Source: Tubulanus polymorphus
Lineage: Eukaryota > Nemertea > Palaeonemertea > Tubulaniformes > Tubulanidae
DNA length: 64,000 bases
Reading direction: 5' to 3'
Assembly: GCF_964204645.1 (NCBI RefSeq)
Contig: NC_134028.1
Location: 3,074,501-3,138,500, forward strand
A program made the position numbers and the translations under genes. Below the pieces are notes generated by a model. That model was given only the letters and a program-made list of their open reading frames with translations. It was not told the DNA's origin and did no database searches. Each line of letters begins with the position of its first letter. The stretch's first letter is position 1. Positions 1 through 12,800 of the stretch are shown here, piece by piece.

Positions 1-3000
1 GTAAAGCTGCATACATAATAACGCCCAGTGTATAGAGTAACCGACTCAAAACCAATGAATCTTCACCAAGCAATCTCAATGTGTTCTCTTGTCTGAAATA
101 CAGGGTTAAACTGAATACACATCCAAAACTCATCAGCTCCACAGTTGTGGATTAATATCCACTTATTTTCACGGATCCACTCATTTCAAATACCTGTCAA
201 AATGCAACATTAACGGGAAGAAGAAATTCCCAGCGACTGAAGCAAACTTGTTCTTCACCAGTTCTACATCAGGTTTAACCCTCCCTTTGCCGAACCGTCG
301 AGTTTTGCTTTCAATACGTTTCTGCACGACATCCCTCCACGATTCCTCTTCATCTCGCGATGATTTTGTGATGACTTTAATAAGTGGAGCATTACATGTA
401 CCAGCAGTGTCATTCAATGTCGAAGGTTTTGATAATTCCTTTGCTGAAGCCGCCAAGACCTACATCAAATATTCAAATAGTGTATTGTCTAAGAATTTCA
501 AATATAAAGTCTTGTTTTAAGGTAAACTGTACCTCCAGAATGTCCAACCGCTGCTTGATATTATAGTTCCTTTCATAGAATTCATGTGTTAGGTAATTCG
601 CTGCCTAAAGATTGAAGTTTCTTTCATGAAAAACATGTCCATCGAAAAAAGGTGCACACATACAGTTTACAACATCGTTACCTTGACTGGACATGTCACC
701 GTTAACGCGACCAATGCATTCCTTCGTAACGATGAGAATTCGGTAGTGTTGAAATTATCGTTTAAATGCAACAAAATCTTTGCGAATTCTTCAGCGATCT
801 GAAAACACAGACACAATAATTATTTCTAAAATCATTGTATAGTAAAATCATCTGAACCAAATTTGTATACCTCGTCTATATTCGTGTTGGCGTTTCTAAT
901 GAGATCTTCAGCAGAACTTAAGCATAACTCCACACGGTCTGGGTCATCAGTACTCAGAAATCCTGTCAAAATCAGAATGAATCAGTTAGTAACAAATTCA
1001 CAAATGCAGCGATAAATATATGTGGGTTTTTGTGCTTGTTACCTTCCATGCAGTCTCGAATGTAATAAGGCTTTTTCACTTTTGAAACTGGTACATCGTG
1101 GGACATGTCATAAGGCTGAAGATCATCATCACTGCAACAGAATTATATTCAACTCCTTCACTCTAGGAGAATCATAGTATACACAAGTGTATAAATGAAT
1201 AAATCTGGAACGAATAATAACACACCTGTCTAAATCAGATTCTTCATTTTCGGAACAAGTGAAACCTTGTTTCTTGTTTTCGTCACTTGTTTCTTGTTTG
1301 CCAACTTTATGCAAGTCTTTGTCTTCTATGGTCATATCATGAAGATCCCTGTTAGCAATGAATCAGCTGAGTACCGGTATATTCAACAAAACCTTTAACA
1401 CGTAGCGGGTGTAGCATATTTGGTGTAATGATTGATACCTTCGTAGTTGAACACAGTCTGGACGCGTTGGTTTGACGAGTAATTTCACTAATTCATCAAT
1501 TTCAGCAGTTTTTTCTACCTGAAATAAAATTATAATAACTTTATTTTGCCTCGAATTACATCACGATTATATATACAAAATTATGTAAAAGAATACAAGG
1601 GAGTTATATATAAGTGTGATTATGGACACATAGACTAGGGTCTAAAATGAAAGGTCGGAAATATCATCGATAATGCATGTGTATTGAGGAGTCAAATAAT
1701 GGAACGACTAGGAATGATCTTACCTCGAATTCTAGTTTATGGCCTTGAGGATCGACTGAAACAATCAGATGTTTACCAATAAACATTCCCAGCAGGCGAA
1801 TTTGAGGTACAGAACTTTCTAAATGTGGCTGTACACCTTCTAAAACTTTACTCATCACATCTGAAACAGTTTGAATTACTGATACATATTTCCTAATTTA
1901 TTCATATCACAGAGATTAATTATGATTTAATTTACCGTCTTTATATTGTTTTAACTGCTGTTCATCCATGAACGATACGCAGACAAGAATCGCTTTAGTG
2001 ATGTAGCTGTGTTGTTCATAAGATGTATGTTTGATAGCGCTACCATCTCCCCAAACTCGCAGTAATGATAACAATACCTGGATATCACAGATAATGGAAA
2101 TTAGAAATGTATGCAGTACCTCAGTTGGAAAAGCATAGATTATTTGAATGTACTACAGTAACACACCTTAGGAATCAGCTTCCTACCTTCGTTTGATAAT
2201 GATAGATAACCTATGATATTTTGAAGTATTTTTCCCTGAAACACACAATAATTCAAAATAAGTAAAAACATATCTTAAATAATTTGATGAGATATTTCCT
2301 GCATAGCGCACCTCTTTGAAATATCTTTGTAGCAGCATTTTCTTGCAAAGTAAGAATTCAACTTTATGATTGTTTATCACTGCATCACCGAGCAACTGAT
2401 GTACAGACCCGTACCTAAAACATGAATAGCACTTGGTTTCTGATGAAATTAGAAAATGATTAGGGTTTTGAGAATCTTGAGAAAATTTACCAATCAGCTC
2501 GTTTGATAATAGGAATAATGACGGATTCTATACAGTTATCAGGTACACCAGTAATGACTCTTTCACAAACACGTCTCCAGATGAAGTCATTTTCAGCGTG
2601 TTTTATAAGAACTGGCAACAGCTCATCCCATAAAATATCTAGAAATAATAAAAAAAACTCAGTAAAACATGAATCAAAATGATGTTCCGATAGTCAAGAT
2701 ATAAAACGGTTAAATGGTATATTTTTGTTCAGAAATTTTCAAACCTGAAAATCCACAAAAACATATTCGCCCACAGAGAATGCTGACAAATTCTAAAGAG
2801 CAGACACTATCTTTTGATAAACAACTATGAGCCTGTTCCATTGCAGACAATATACCATCTGATATGTATCTAATGTATTTTCTTGGTAAAAATTCATCGC
2901 TGAAATAAGAGAGTTCCATAATATATAAAACCATTAAATAATATGAAATCTAATCTTTCAAGTTTCATTCATGTAATAAGATCTACCCAACCTGTTTTCT

Positions 3001-3854
3001 GTTTTCAATTTGTTGGCCATTTTATCGGGAAAACTGATCAAACCAGCTACGAGTTGATCCCACATAGTTTTGTGATGAAAACTTTTCACTGCACATTCCG
3101 ACAATAAAAATTCATTCAGTTTCTTCGCGAGTAGATATTTTTCTAATAAAGACACTAACAGGCTGCACTGATATCCTAGGCTGCAAAACATAATTCATTG
3201 CACAATTGAAAATCCGTGCAAAATGAAATAATCATACAATTGTAGAGTGTATCTGCTAGGGAGATGATATCCTCCATTGTCGGTATCCCGTGTCAAAGTA
3301 AGGTATGCTATCCCAGTTTGCCTCAGATTTAAGTTTCTAAACCAGAAAACCCAGGAAAGAATTTAATCAAACATCTTCTAATGGCGCAATCAGAAATTTC
3401 TTGTTTACTATTGGGAGGTGTCATTTCTATTTCTGTTATCCACAAAAGTATCCCAAACATTGGAATACTGCAAAAATTGAGCCTAGATATGGAATAATCT
3501 TTACCTGCAAGACTGTATACATGTTGTGAGGCAAATAAAACTATCAGCTGGAGGTCCGTTCAGTACGACTTGTTCCATCAACTTATTCATTCTATCCTTT
3601 GGGAATCTGGAGATCCAATCGACGGAAATCATCTGCAGAAATCGTTCCAAAAATCGTGGATAATGGTTCCGAATGAAATCCGTTGAAACTTCTGAAATCT
3701 CTGACTCGGAGAAAGGTAGATGTACAGTTCTGTATAATCTACGTTCAGTTAGTAGTGAGACGATTCCCTGTAGGGAGTGTAATCCATTCTCCGGGTCGGA
3801 TGACTGACTTAATGAGTTTAGAACAGTTTTGACATAGGCGCGAATATCTGCCAT
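1..3854 (-). CDS. TELO2: Telomere length regulation protein TEL2 homolog (3' end beyond left edge)
   Basis: TELO2 is the core of the TTT (TELO2-TTI1-TTI2) co-chaperone, which with HSP90 stabilises PIKK kinases such as mTOR, ATM, ATR and DNA-PK in cytoplasm and nucleus. About 16 short exons on the minus strand read as an alpha-solenoid protein collinear with human TELO2. The likely start is MADIRAYVKTVLNSLSQ (ATG at 3854-3852). Later exons include LLGDAVINNHKVEFLLCKK (near 2390-2335), VQPHLESSVPQIRLLGMFIG (near 1850-1770) and LQPYDMSHDVPV (near 1120-1085). The conserved C-terminal block FASVAGNFFFPLMLHFDRYL lies near 250-185, and LVLSRLLYTLGVIMYAAL runs off the left edge. No internal stop interrupts the exons I traced. 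An in-frame upstream ATG-like start in the same exon is possible. The identity is firm; individual exon borders are approximate. Confidence 0.9.
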
Positions 3855-4746
3855 CGCAGTGGAATTGAACCGAACTGAAATCACTGGAAAAAAATTCATA
3901 GAATTCTGATGTAGGATGGAGGAAGATAAATGACAGTTTGTATCACACAACCTAACAGATCCATAATGGGATAGGGTTTATTGGCTGCAAAGGTTATTAT
4001 TCTCTGGTCTGGTTAATAAAAAAAAGAAACATAGGACTTGCTAATAATCAAGCCCTGCTTGCTGTATCATTTATATAGTAACTTTTATCACTAAAATAGG
4101 CCTAATAGGCAATAAGTATAGTTTAATAGTATATGGCGTTCCGTTTCGATCTATTAGGCTATCAATAATTTTATATCAAGTAATTGATTGAACCGTGTAT
4201 TTACGCGGAGAGGTGCGGATCTGCACTTTTACCAAGGGTTCTACTGCCGGGTTGAATACGCGCCAGCAGTAGCCAGCTGAACAATCGTGGAACTTTTAAG
4301 GCCATAAAAATAAATTACTTGATTCCCAACAGCTCCCCTCCTAATTTAATGTTTCGAATTGATGATATCATTGATCTGAAATAATCAAATAATTACGAAT
4401 AAATTTAGATTATTAACATGTTCTTAACATTATTTTCAGTGTGCATAGTAAACAATCGAGTTCACTTTTGACATTTCGTCTATAAAATGCAAAGTTTTTC
4501 ATTTTCTATCGAGACCTGTGACGACAGGCCCCAGATCCTCTCACGGGACATCCGGTCGACGACATTGAGATAGTGGCGATCTTAACCGGATTCAATCCAA
4601 TTCAATTAACCGGAAATGTCGCTTATCTACCGAAACGTTTTATTGTGGAGCCGTTGCCCCAGGAAACAGTAGACACTACTGCTGCCGAGGGAGAACTGTC
4701 GAAAGTTGGTCAGTTTCTTCAACAAAAAAAATCAGCAAAACTCATC
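3855..4746. promoter_or_regulatory. Divergent intergenic region between TELO2 and DNAL4
   Basis: About 0.9 kb separates the head-to-head starts of TELO2 (minus) and DNAL4 (plus), so the two genes probably share or partition a promoter region. No TATA box is convincing. A dispersed repeat copy sits at about 4234-4334, within 0.5 kb of both starts. The plus-strand frame of DNAL4 stays open upstream to about 4573 but contains no ATG, so this part is most likely 5' UTR. Confidence 0.5.
4234..4334. repeat. Dispersed ~100-bp repeat, copy 1
   Basis: The stretch containing GCCGGGTTGAATACGCGCCA, then GGAACTTTTAAGGCCAT and CTTGATTCCCAACAGCT, recurs in the same orientation with small indels at 52461-52563. 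Between the two copies the flanks are unrelated, which is what an inserted mobile element gives. I recognise no tRNA box or terminal inverted repeat, so the class is unknown. Confidence 0.7.
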
Positions 4747-5537
4747 ATGGCAGAACCACAGGAAGATAAGAAAGAAGAAACTAAAGCACGAGTTCACACC
4801 TACCCGTTAATACGGGTAAATATGTCTCTGTCGATATTAATTATATATTATCCAAATTTCGTTTGGCCTTTATTATGGGCCCAGCCAGATTGTCAACTCA
4901 ATAAGTTGGCCTGGCTCTGATGGATGGTGTAGAGCTCCATAGTTTATGATTTGTTTGTTTTTTTAGCACTCTGATATGCCAGAAGAAATGCGCGTAGAAG
5001 CAATGGAATTATGTGTCACTGCCTGTGAAAAATTTGCTAGCAATAATGAGGTAAGCCTAACCGCCCGGGCCTGTGGCTGTCACAATACATAGGTGTGTTG
5101 AAGTGTGATGGAGCGAAATGTTGAAAGTTGCTGTATTGAGTTAACTAGGCCTACTAGAGCTAGCTCAAGGAAAGATTAGGACTTTAATTTTCATTCTAAA
5201 TGTGGATTTTCTAACTTGCTATTGGGTAGTCTGAAAACCAGTCGTTGTTACCGGTCGGTGTGGAACGATGGCTAGGTACTAGACTAGCTCTTGGGGGCTG
5301 CCATTGCTAATGGTTTAATTGAACTCTAACCACCTTACCATACAGTGAACAATTCAGATTTTGATATTCCAGAATGCTGCCAAAATGATCAAAGAAACAA
5401 TGGACAAGAAATTTGGAGCATCGTGGCACGTAGTGGTCGGTGAAGGATATGGATTTGAAATAACGCATGAAGTGAAAAACTTACTGTACATGTTTTTTGC
5501 TGGAACTATGTCTATTATTTTGTGGAAGTGTTCGTAG
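4747..5537 (+). CDS. DNAL4: Dynein light chain 4, axonemal
   Basis: The protein is an LC8-like (DLC1/Tctex-unrelated) light chain that serves as a dimerising subunit of axonemal or cytoplasmic dynein complexes. Three coding exons, 4747-4815, 4967-5050 and 5373-5537, splice in phase 0 to exactly 105 residues, the length of human DNAL4. Family motifs are HSDMPEEMRVEAMELCVTAC (exon 2), NAAKMIKETMDKKFGASWHV and EGYGFEITHEVKNLLYMFF (exon 3), ending WKCS-stop as in vertebrates. Donors are GTAAAT and GTAAGC; acceptors follow TTTTTTAG and ATTCCAG. The ATG at 4747 is chosen because the upstream frame, although open, lacks a methionine. The only variable part is the acidic/lysine N-terminus, as expected for the family. 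Confidence 0.96.
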
Positions 5538-6862
5538 AGTGTCCGAAACTGAATCAAAAAATAATCAACTTTTGAAACTTGTTTATCGAAATCTGCTGAT
5601 TACTACTACATCTTGCGCATACAACCTTCGAAAAATGACTTAGAAACTTTAAGAAATGCAATTTGTAACAAAAACATTGTTATTGTTTCTTGAGAACGTT
5701 AACTGAAATTTGATGTCTATCATTCCAAAAAAATGTTAAGTTTTTGAGAACATATGTTAAGAAAAAAACGTCCATATCTGAATCTATGCATAGCCTACAC
5801 GCCTATTTCTCATTAACTAGAAGGATATTACATGTATACTGGTACATATCAGATCTGCTATTCTATGCCGATAACGATGTCTTCAATCCATAAAATAATA
5901 ATCCCCTTTTTAATTCTTTTTTTGTCAAATATTTTGTATATTTATCCAAACGAAAGTTATGGTTGATTTAATGAATTAATATACGAGTAATTTGCGGTTT
6001 CAATCGTTGTCCATTGTGTACATATATTTTGGTTATTTTACAAATATATTAAAAAGAATTTCATAATATTATCATATAGGAGGCTCGTTAGTTTATTTAC
6101 TGTGATTTCAATATAGGATAGGAGTATGCGTTTGTCTAGTGTCTTGGAATAGCACAACTATTCCCATCAGAAACAAGTGATGACTTCCTCAGAAATTACT
6201 TCAAATAGCCTTTGAATGGAAAGGAATGCTTTGATGGCTGGAAGTTGATATCCCGGAGGGGTTTGGGGTGGGAATTCCGCATGATTGATGCTTGAGTAAT
6301 CATTTCATATGATTACTCCAAGATTGATGAAAGTGTCCTTAGTGCACGTGCACCACCAAATGAATTCAGACGACATGATCCAACCGACCAGAGTGTCTGT
6401 GACCCAGAGTGAAGAAAACCGAATTGTTCTTACCTCTTGATGCGTACATAGGATACCAGATTACAGCATAAATTTGGCACATATGGTGGACCAGAATTAT
6501 ACCATAACTTCCCTTATGAGTGGGCTAAAGGCATTTTATGAGATGAAAAATACCACATCACAACACCATGACATTGATTTCAATAGGAAAAGATTTATTT
6601 TCATTTTCAACAATACAATGCAAATACCGGTACATAGGCTATGCACGGTCTCTTGTATAAGACAGTTCAAACAATACAATACATTTCTTCTGAGGGCTAG
6701 AAATTAATGAAGACTAGAGTTTGTATATATAAACAAACATGTAAGAACTGTAACAACACTGCAAATAGTATACATGTATTAGAATTCAGCATGATGGGGA
6801 AGGACTAGTCGAGCGTGTATATGATTACAAATATTCAGCAAAAGTTTAAGGGAGTTCTTTTC
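5538..6862. other. Intergenic region between convergent DNAL4 and TSC2 3' ends
   Basis: This 1.3-kb AT-rich stretch contains the 3' UTRs of DNAL4 (plus) and TSC2 (minus). Several AT-rich polyadenylation-like hexamers occur, including AATAATA variants near 5895-5910, but none is clearly assigned. No coding sequence is recognised. Confidence 0.5.
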
Positions 6863-9800
6863 TCACACGTAATCCGTGAAATCTTCTTGTATCGAGCCGT
6901 TTCGTGAGCTACTTGTTTGTTGATCGTCACCGCTTTTCTCTTGATTTATTTTTTGTCGAAGTCGCTTAATTTGTCGTAGACGCTCGAGCCAGTTCGAAGC
7001 GTATGGGTCGGAGACGTTATTTTTGTGGCGTTGCAAAATCATCGACGCCAGCTGAAGAAAAAGTAAAAATCCAAAATTCAATCAGATCTAGATTGAGATG
7101 AAGTATTTTGAGCTGATCATGGAGAAACTTACATTAGCATGAAGGGCCAATTGTCGAGCTAATACAGCTAATTTCGCATCGGAGATCAATTTAATATCTA
7201 CCAAACCGATTATTTCCGCAATTTCCGGTCGAGCCTGAACTGTGACTGAGTTACAGCCGTGGTCTAATGGTTGAATCACTATATTCACATAGTTAAACTG
7301 ACCCTGAAATGATTTTTTCAGTCATTTCGTCAAAATGATCAGACTAGAATCGCATATTTACCACATATTTTCACACTTACCTTAATAGTGCCAATCTTGT
7401 ATTCATCGCTGCTATTATTATACACAATAGTGACGTAATCATTACCGATATGAAGTTTCTTCGCGTTGCAGTTTGGATCGGAGGTTCTATTTGGCATCAA
7501 AGTTGCGACGTGGTAGATTACTATAACAAATAAAGATAAACAATTTAAATCAAGCTTCTGATTAACTAAGAAAATATAAACTCAAAACTCAATGAGTCAC
7601 CTTGCATAATATCATCATGCCAGCTATAAGCAAACTGTCCATCAGCTCCACCCGTTGTATCGAGACCACCGACGTAATTATGTTCTGGATTACATTCTTT
7701 AAGATAGAGCAACGTGCCGAGACCAGAGAGAAAAGCAGCATAACGCGACGATCCGTAGACATTAGATAAAATCTCTGTTTCATTAGTTGCCTGATACATA
7801 AGAACAGAATTCAATATATATGAAATACCAACATGGAATGAAAAACACGTATCGGTGACCAATGATTTTGAAATTACCTGTCCCGGACCAACATACAATA
7901 CTCCAATCTTATGAGTTTCATACGCAGGGATACGATCCAATACTTTGATAGCCCTCTCAACCACCTTTCAAAAAGAACAAGATCATTTGAAAAAATATAA
8001 TCAATTTTTAATAAATTCATCAAGTTTAGATCGGAGCGTCCGTACCTCTGATTGTGGAACCAATTTCGGTCTTTCATCACCCGAAGCAATGAATGAATTA
8101 TGATATAACTGCAGGAATACGAAACTCGGACTGAGCCCTTCTTTAGAAATTCTACCCTTCGTTATATCCTCTTTATCGGCTGAACTTTCGAGCACGGGCA
8201 TCATTATCGCTACGGTATGTCCCCGTTGTTTTACGCGAACTGTTTTATTTGTCAGAGTAGATGGTAATTCTTTAACTTCGTCGGTTCTCTCTCCAGCCCG
8301 TATGCTCTGATCAACATCACTGTCTTTATTATTATTATCTGAAGTTTTACCGTCTATCGAATTATCGCCAGTCACTGAAGATCCCGCTGTTACTTCCATT
8401 TTCGTTTCAATGTCGATGAAAGGACTGTGTCGCTGCTCGGTACCAGCATTCCCTTCAGCAATCTTCTCAGAATCAACTGCAGTCAGAAGACTATTAATAA
8501 CTGTGTTCTTTTCACCAGTAGTCAGCGGTGTAGTCTGATCCATAGATTGCGATAGATTATTATCCTTACTCGTATTAGAATCAAACGACCATTCACTGAT
8601 CATATTTGGTGATGAATGAACTTTTCGTAAACCTTTCTTGTTGAGAATATCAGGAGATTTGTTAGTCTGTAAGAAGAATAAAGATTTGCTTTCTAACCGA
8701 GAAATCATCTCCACTCCAACGAATGTGAAAATCTCAAGTACATACCTCAGTTTTTTCCTCTGTGTCTTCAACTGTTGATACTGCAAAAAATATCACAATC
8801 ACTTTGAATATAACTCAAAATATATCAAATACCTAACAATGAATCCTTTAAGTTATTCGTTAAGATTAATTTCATAAGAGATATCAAACGATAGAGTTTC
8901 TATAAGCGTTGGAAAAACAATGAGTGAACAATGAAAGCATCCATTTGAATATACAGATATCAAGTGAAATGAAGCAAGGCATAGATAAGTTACTGGGTGA
9001 GCATAAGCCAAAAGCATGTGAACTTAAAATGAAAATACATATGGTTCTTAATAATGATATTGTTGTGATATTTAAGAGTATATGTATATAAACTAGAATG
9101 TATCATAAAGATTATATTTTTTCCATTGATTGATGGTCATCATCGTTGTTACCTCGGAAAACTAGATAACACTCAGGAGCTCGGAAATTTCATCTATGAA
9201 CTACCTACCGGTGGTTAAACTACTTCTGCGCAGGTCTGATGGGGGCGTGTCAAGCATCCACGTCAATTTTGGTGGTTCTGTACATGTGTATATATAGAAC
9301 ATTCACACAACATATAAGTAAAATAAATAGATCAACCAACTACCCATAATAAAACAGTATCGAGTGGTTTTCTTTTGAGATGGAGATGTATTTGATGAAT
9401 CTGCGCTAACCAAAGAGCAAAATTAATGCAAAAGCAATGCATAGTCGTTCATATGCTGTCAAACATTAGTGAAAAATGTTAATAAAAGCCAACGACAGAG
9501 TGGAAAAACGTGAACTATATTTGAAAGAAAATAAAGGAATAACATTAGACTATATCTACAGAAAAATCTATAGAAACAGTTTGAGTAGTTGATGTACACT
9601 TAGTGGAATTCAACACATCGAAAAGGTTTCATTTATCAACAAGTATTTGGAGTGAATATTATGTACAACCATAGAAAGAAAGAAGCAGAAATCAGAAAAT
9701 CAGATGCAGAAAAAGGAATAACTTACCAGACGATGCGAGTTTACGTCGCGGAGACAGCGCTGGTTTCTTGCTGTCATCCGTGTCGAAATTTTTCTTGTAA

Positions 9801-12800
9801 AGAAGTTCGTATTCGCTGTCACCGAGACTTTCGCTGTCGATACGAGCGTGTCGATAATCATAACTCTCGGCGTGTTCGAGAAACAACGACGAAATATCAT
9901 CGAGAGGGAAATCCTGAACTTCACTGGGGATGAGCTGGTCATTCTGAACGCGCATCATCCACGATACGTTACCGGTCGGACGACGAATGTAGACCTCCGC
10001 CCAACCTTGACACCAGCAACTACACAAATGAGGCGTTTCACCCGGCATTGAATCTGTTGCCTTCGGTCGATGACCTAGAATAATAGGAATTCAAATTATA
10101 ATGAAAGTGATGATAATGTTAATCTTAATATAACGTTCTCTTTACACACTCGTAACGCTACAGAGCCCCATTATGACATTTCAATCATAAGTTTCATTTA
10201 AAAAAGTGAGTTTTAAGGTCTACTTAATAACAACAAATAATAGGGACTCGCTATCTTAAATTAAACTTATCTATCAATAAAAAATCATTTGATCATGCAT
10301 ATCGAAACAACTAGCTCTATAAAGCTTGCTACTTACTATATAAAATGTCATCAACGCTCTGTAATAATAAATCTATATCTGCTGAACTGAACGGCATCTG
10401 CAGCTCAGGTTCTGACGTTGAAGGTGAAGGTTTCATCTCTTCGGAAAACTACAAACAGAAACCATGAAATTCTGAATCTCAAAATCAAGCTACCTCTCAC
10501 TGAAATATCAACAAGGCTAAGATATCGTGTTACCTTAGTGTGCAGTTGTATATCATCTTGACTCGTAGGTTTATCTGGTACAGATTTATTACTGACGCTC
10601 ATGACGGCTGCTGATTGGTGTCGCCTACGTTTAGATCTCAAATCAGACGCCGAACTCGTCTCCAAACTATAATACAAGCAATTAACAAATGATTTAACTG
10701 GATGCTTGGATGAGACAAGGGTTGCATTTTCAAGATCGAAGAAAGCCATAAGGTTTTTATACACCGATTGTACAAACCTTTTTTCAATAACAGGGTTAGG
10801 GCTATCTTTACTACCGATACTGTCCCTATGTTGTTTATTAGGTGTTGATTCTAAAGCTTGTGAAGCTCGACAGACATTTTCACATTTCTCGCACAGACCA
10901 CTGACGCGGTTACCACCACCACTTGTGGTTATTGTAACCAACTTGTTGCCAATCAACCAGCTTTGACTCTGTCCTCCAGACAATATGAATTCGGTCACCG
11001 GGGTTCTGAAAAAACATTAAAATTTCTCAGGAAAATTGTGGAATCATTGACTTCAGAAGTTAAAGGATTTCTAGACACTTTCTGGAATATCGGCTCTTAT
11101 TTCTTATGATTTTGAGATCAAGAATCGTGATAAACTAACCTTTTAGGCATAGATGAACATGAAGAGAATGTGTATCTAGCCATCATATCAATACATGTGT
11201 CTGATAGTTCTTTGTGAAAGATTGACATGTCTTCATCGACTGCTTTGTTTGGACTTTTCTGAGTTTTCTCGGATGGTTTATCTCCGACTTCACGGACATG
11301 TCGTTCTGCAACTGGTCCAGCAACGCTGTAAGGTCGGTTGTTCGGACGTCTGCGTAAGAAAATTAATTGAACACAAATCAATATCGAGATATCCGTCATC
11401 ACAACAATGCACAGTTAGATACCGGGACAATACCGGGGTATACCAAACATTAATATTAGTCACTACTACAGAAGTGCGATATTAGTTTCTGACATATAGC
11501 GATAAAAACAATACTCTTGGATATTATAACAGTTGGTCTTTTTATTAGGTGAACTAAACTAGGATACATTGCGGAGAAAAATTCAAAACTACCAGGCTAG
11601 AAAATAGTGGGAAATCCCTAACACTATGCCTACCTTCTGAATTTCATTTCAGCATGGTACAATTGACGCATTGACCTAGCATCATTACCCCAAAACACTT
11701 GGGATAGAGTGATATATGCAGAGGAATGGTACGACCCATATTGAAATACATGACGAAGCCAAGAACAATTAAAAATATAAGATCCATGCAATCCAATCCC
11801 ATGTTTTCTTAGATTTCATAAAAAAAGATAATTTGTAAGAAAGGGAGATGTGAATTTCTATGACATTGACTCTAAACATAGTTTCTAATTGGGATGAGAC
11901 ATAGTTATACCAGTAAAAGCTGTTATATGAGAAAATACTATAAATGGAAGCATCTGAGGGACCAGTTTATATAAACATATTTCAAATGAATAACTATATA
12001 CTTTCGAAAAGAAGACATTTCCTCAACCTTTGTAACTTATAAAGCATATATTTCATGGATTTAATACTCAAATGTCTGTTAACTCACTAGACTATAAGAA
12101 GAAATAAACACACAAAACATTTTCTCTATACTGGATTTCCAATCACTACAAGGTTACTTACGGTTGAGTCTCCATTGTTGGGGAACCTGGTATGTTTGTA
12201 CTAGAACTGAATGGTGGAAAAATCAATCAATGATTTTATCTATCACTTATTTCTTTCTCTTGGCACAGCGGATGAATATGACATTTAAAATCAATTAAAT
12301 CCATGAATGAACTACCAGTAATATTCCGCAGAGACCCGTCCCGTAGGCAGTTTCATAATCTACTGCTTTTATGCATTCTAAGAGAAGTGATAATACAAAT
12401 ACAAACCTGCGTATCATAGTCTCGTTGAAACTGCGAATACGACCACGTTCACTCGAATCCTGGTTCAACAGGTGCAGTTTTGATGTCTCTTCGAATTGTC
12501 GCAGAACATTTGCTTTCAATCCCTGCAAAGAAATCTAGGCAATTTAGCCAGTCTACTGACCAGAGAGTTCATCTCTCAGCGAAAATAATGTCTTGTACCT
12601 TGTTGATGAATGAAACAAAGTCTCGTCGGAACGGCAGACGACATTTAAGGAACCACATTGCTATCACATGATGAGCTAAAGACACTGTATAGTGATTAAA
12701 CCTTCAATATAAAATCATATGAATAATACAATACATAAATAGGAATTTTGCATGGGGGGTTCATACATTCAAATGGCTGAATATTTCTAGAATTTGGCTT

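Noticed and set aside
4573-4746. 58-codon N-terminal extension of DNAL4
   Set aside because: The frame is open but begins without ATG, and the 105-residue product from 4747 matches the family length exactly.
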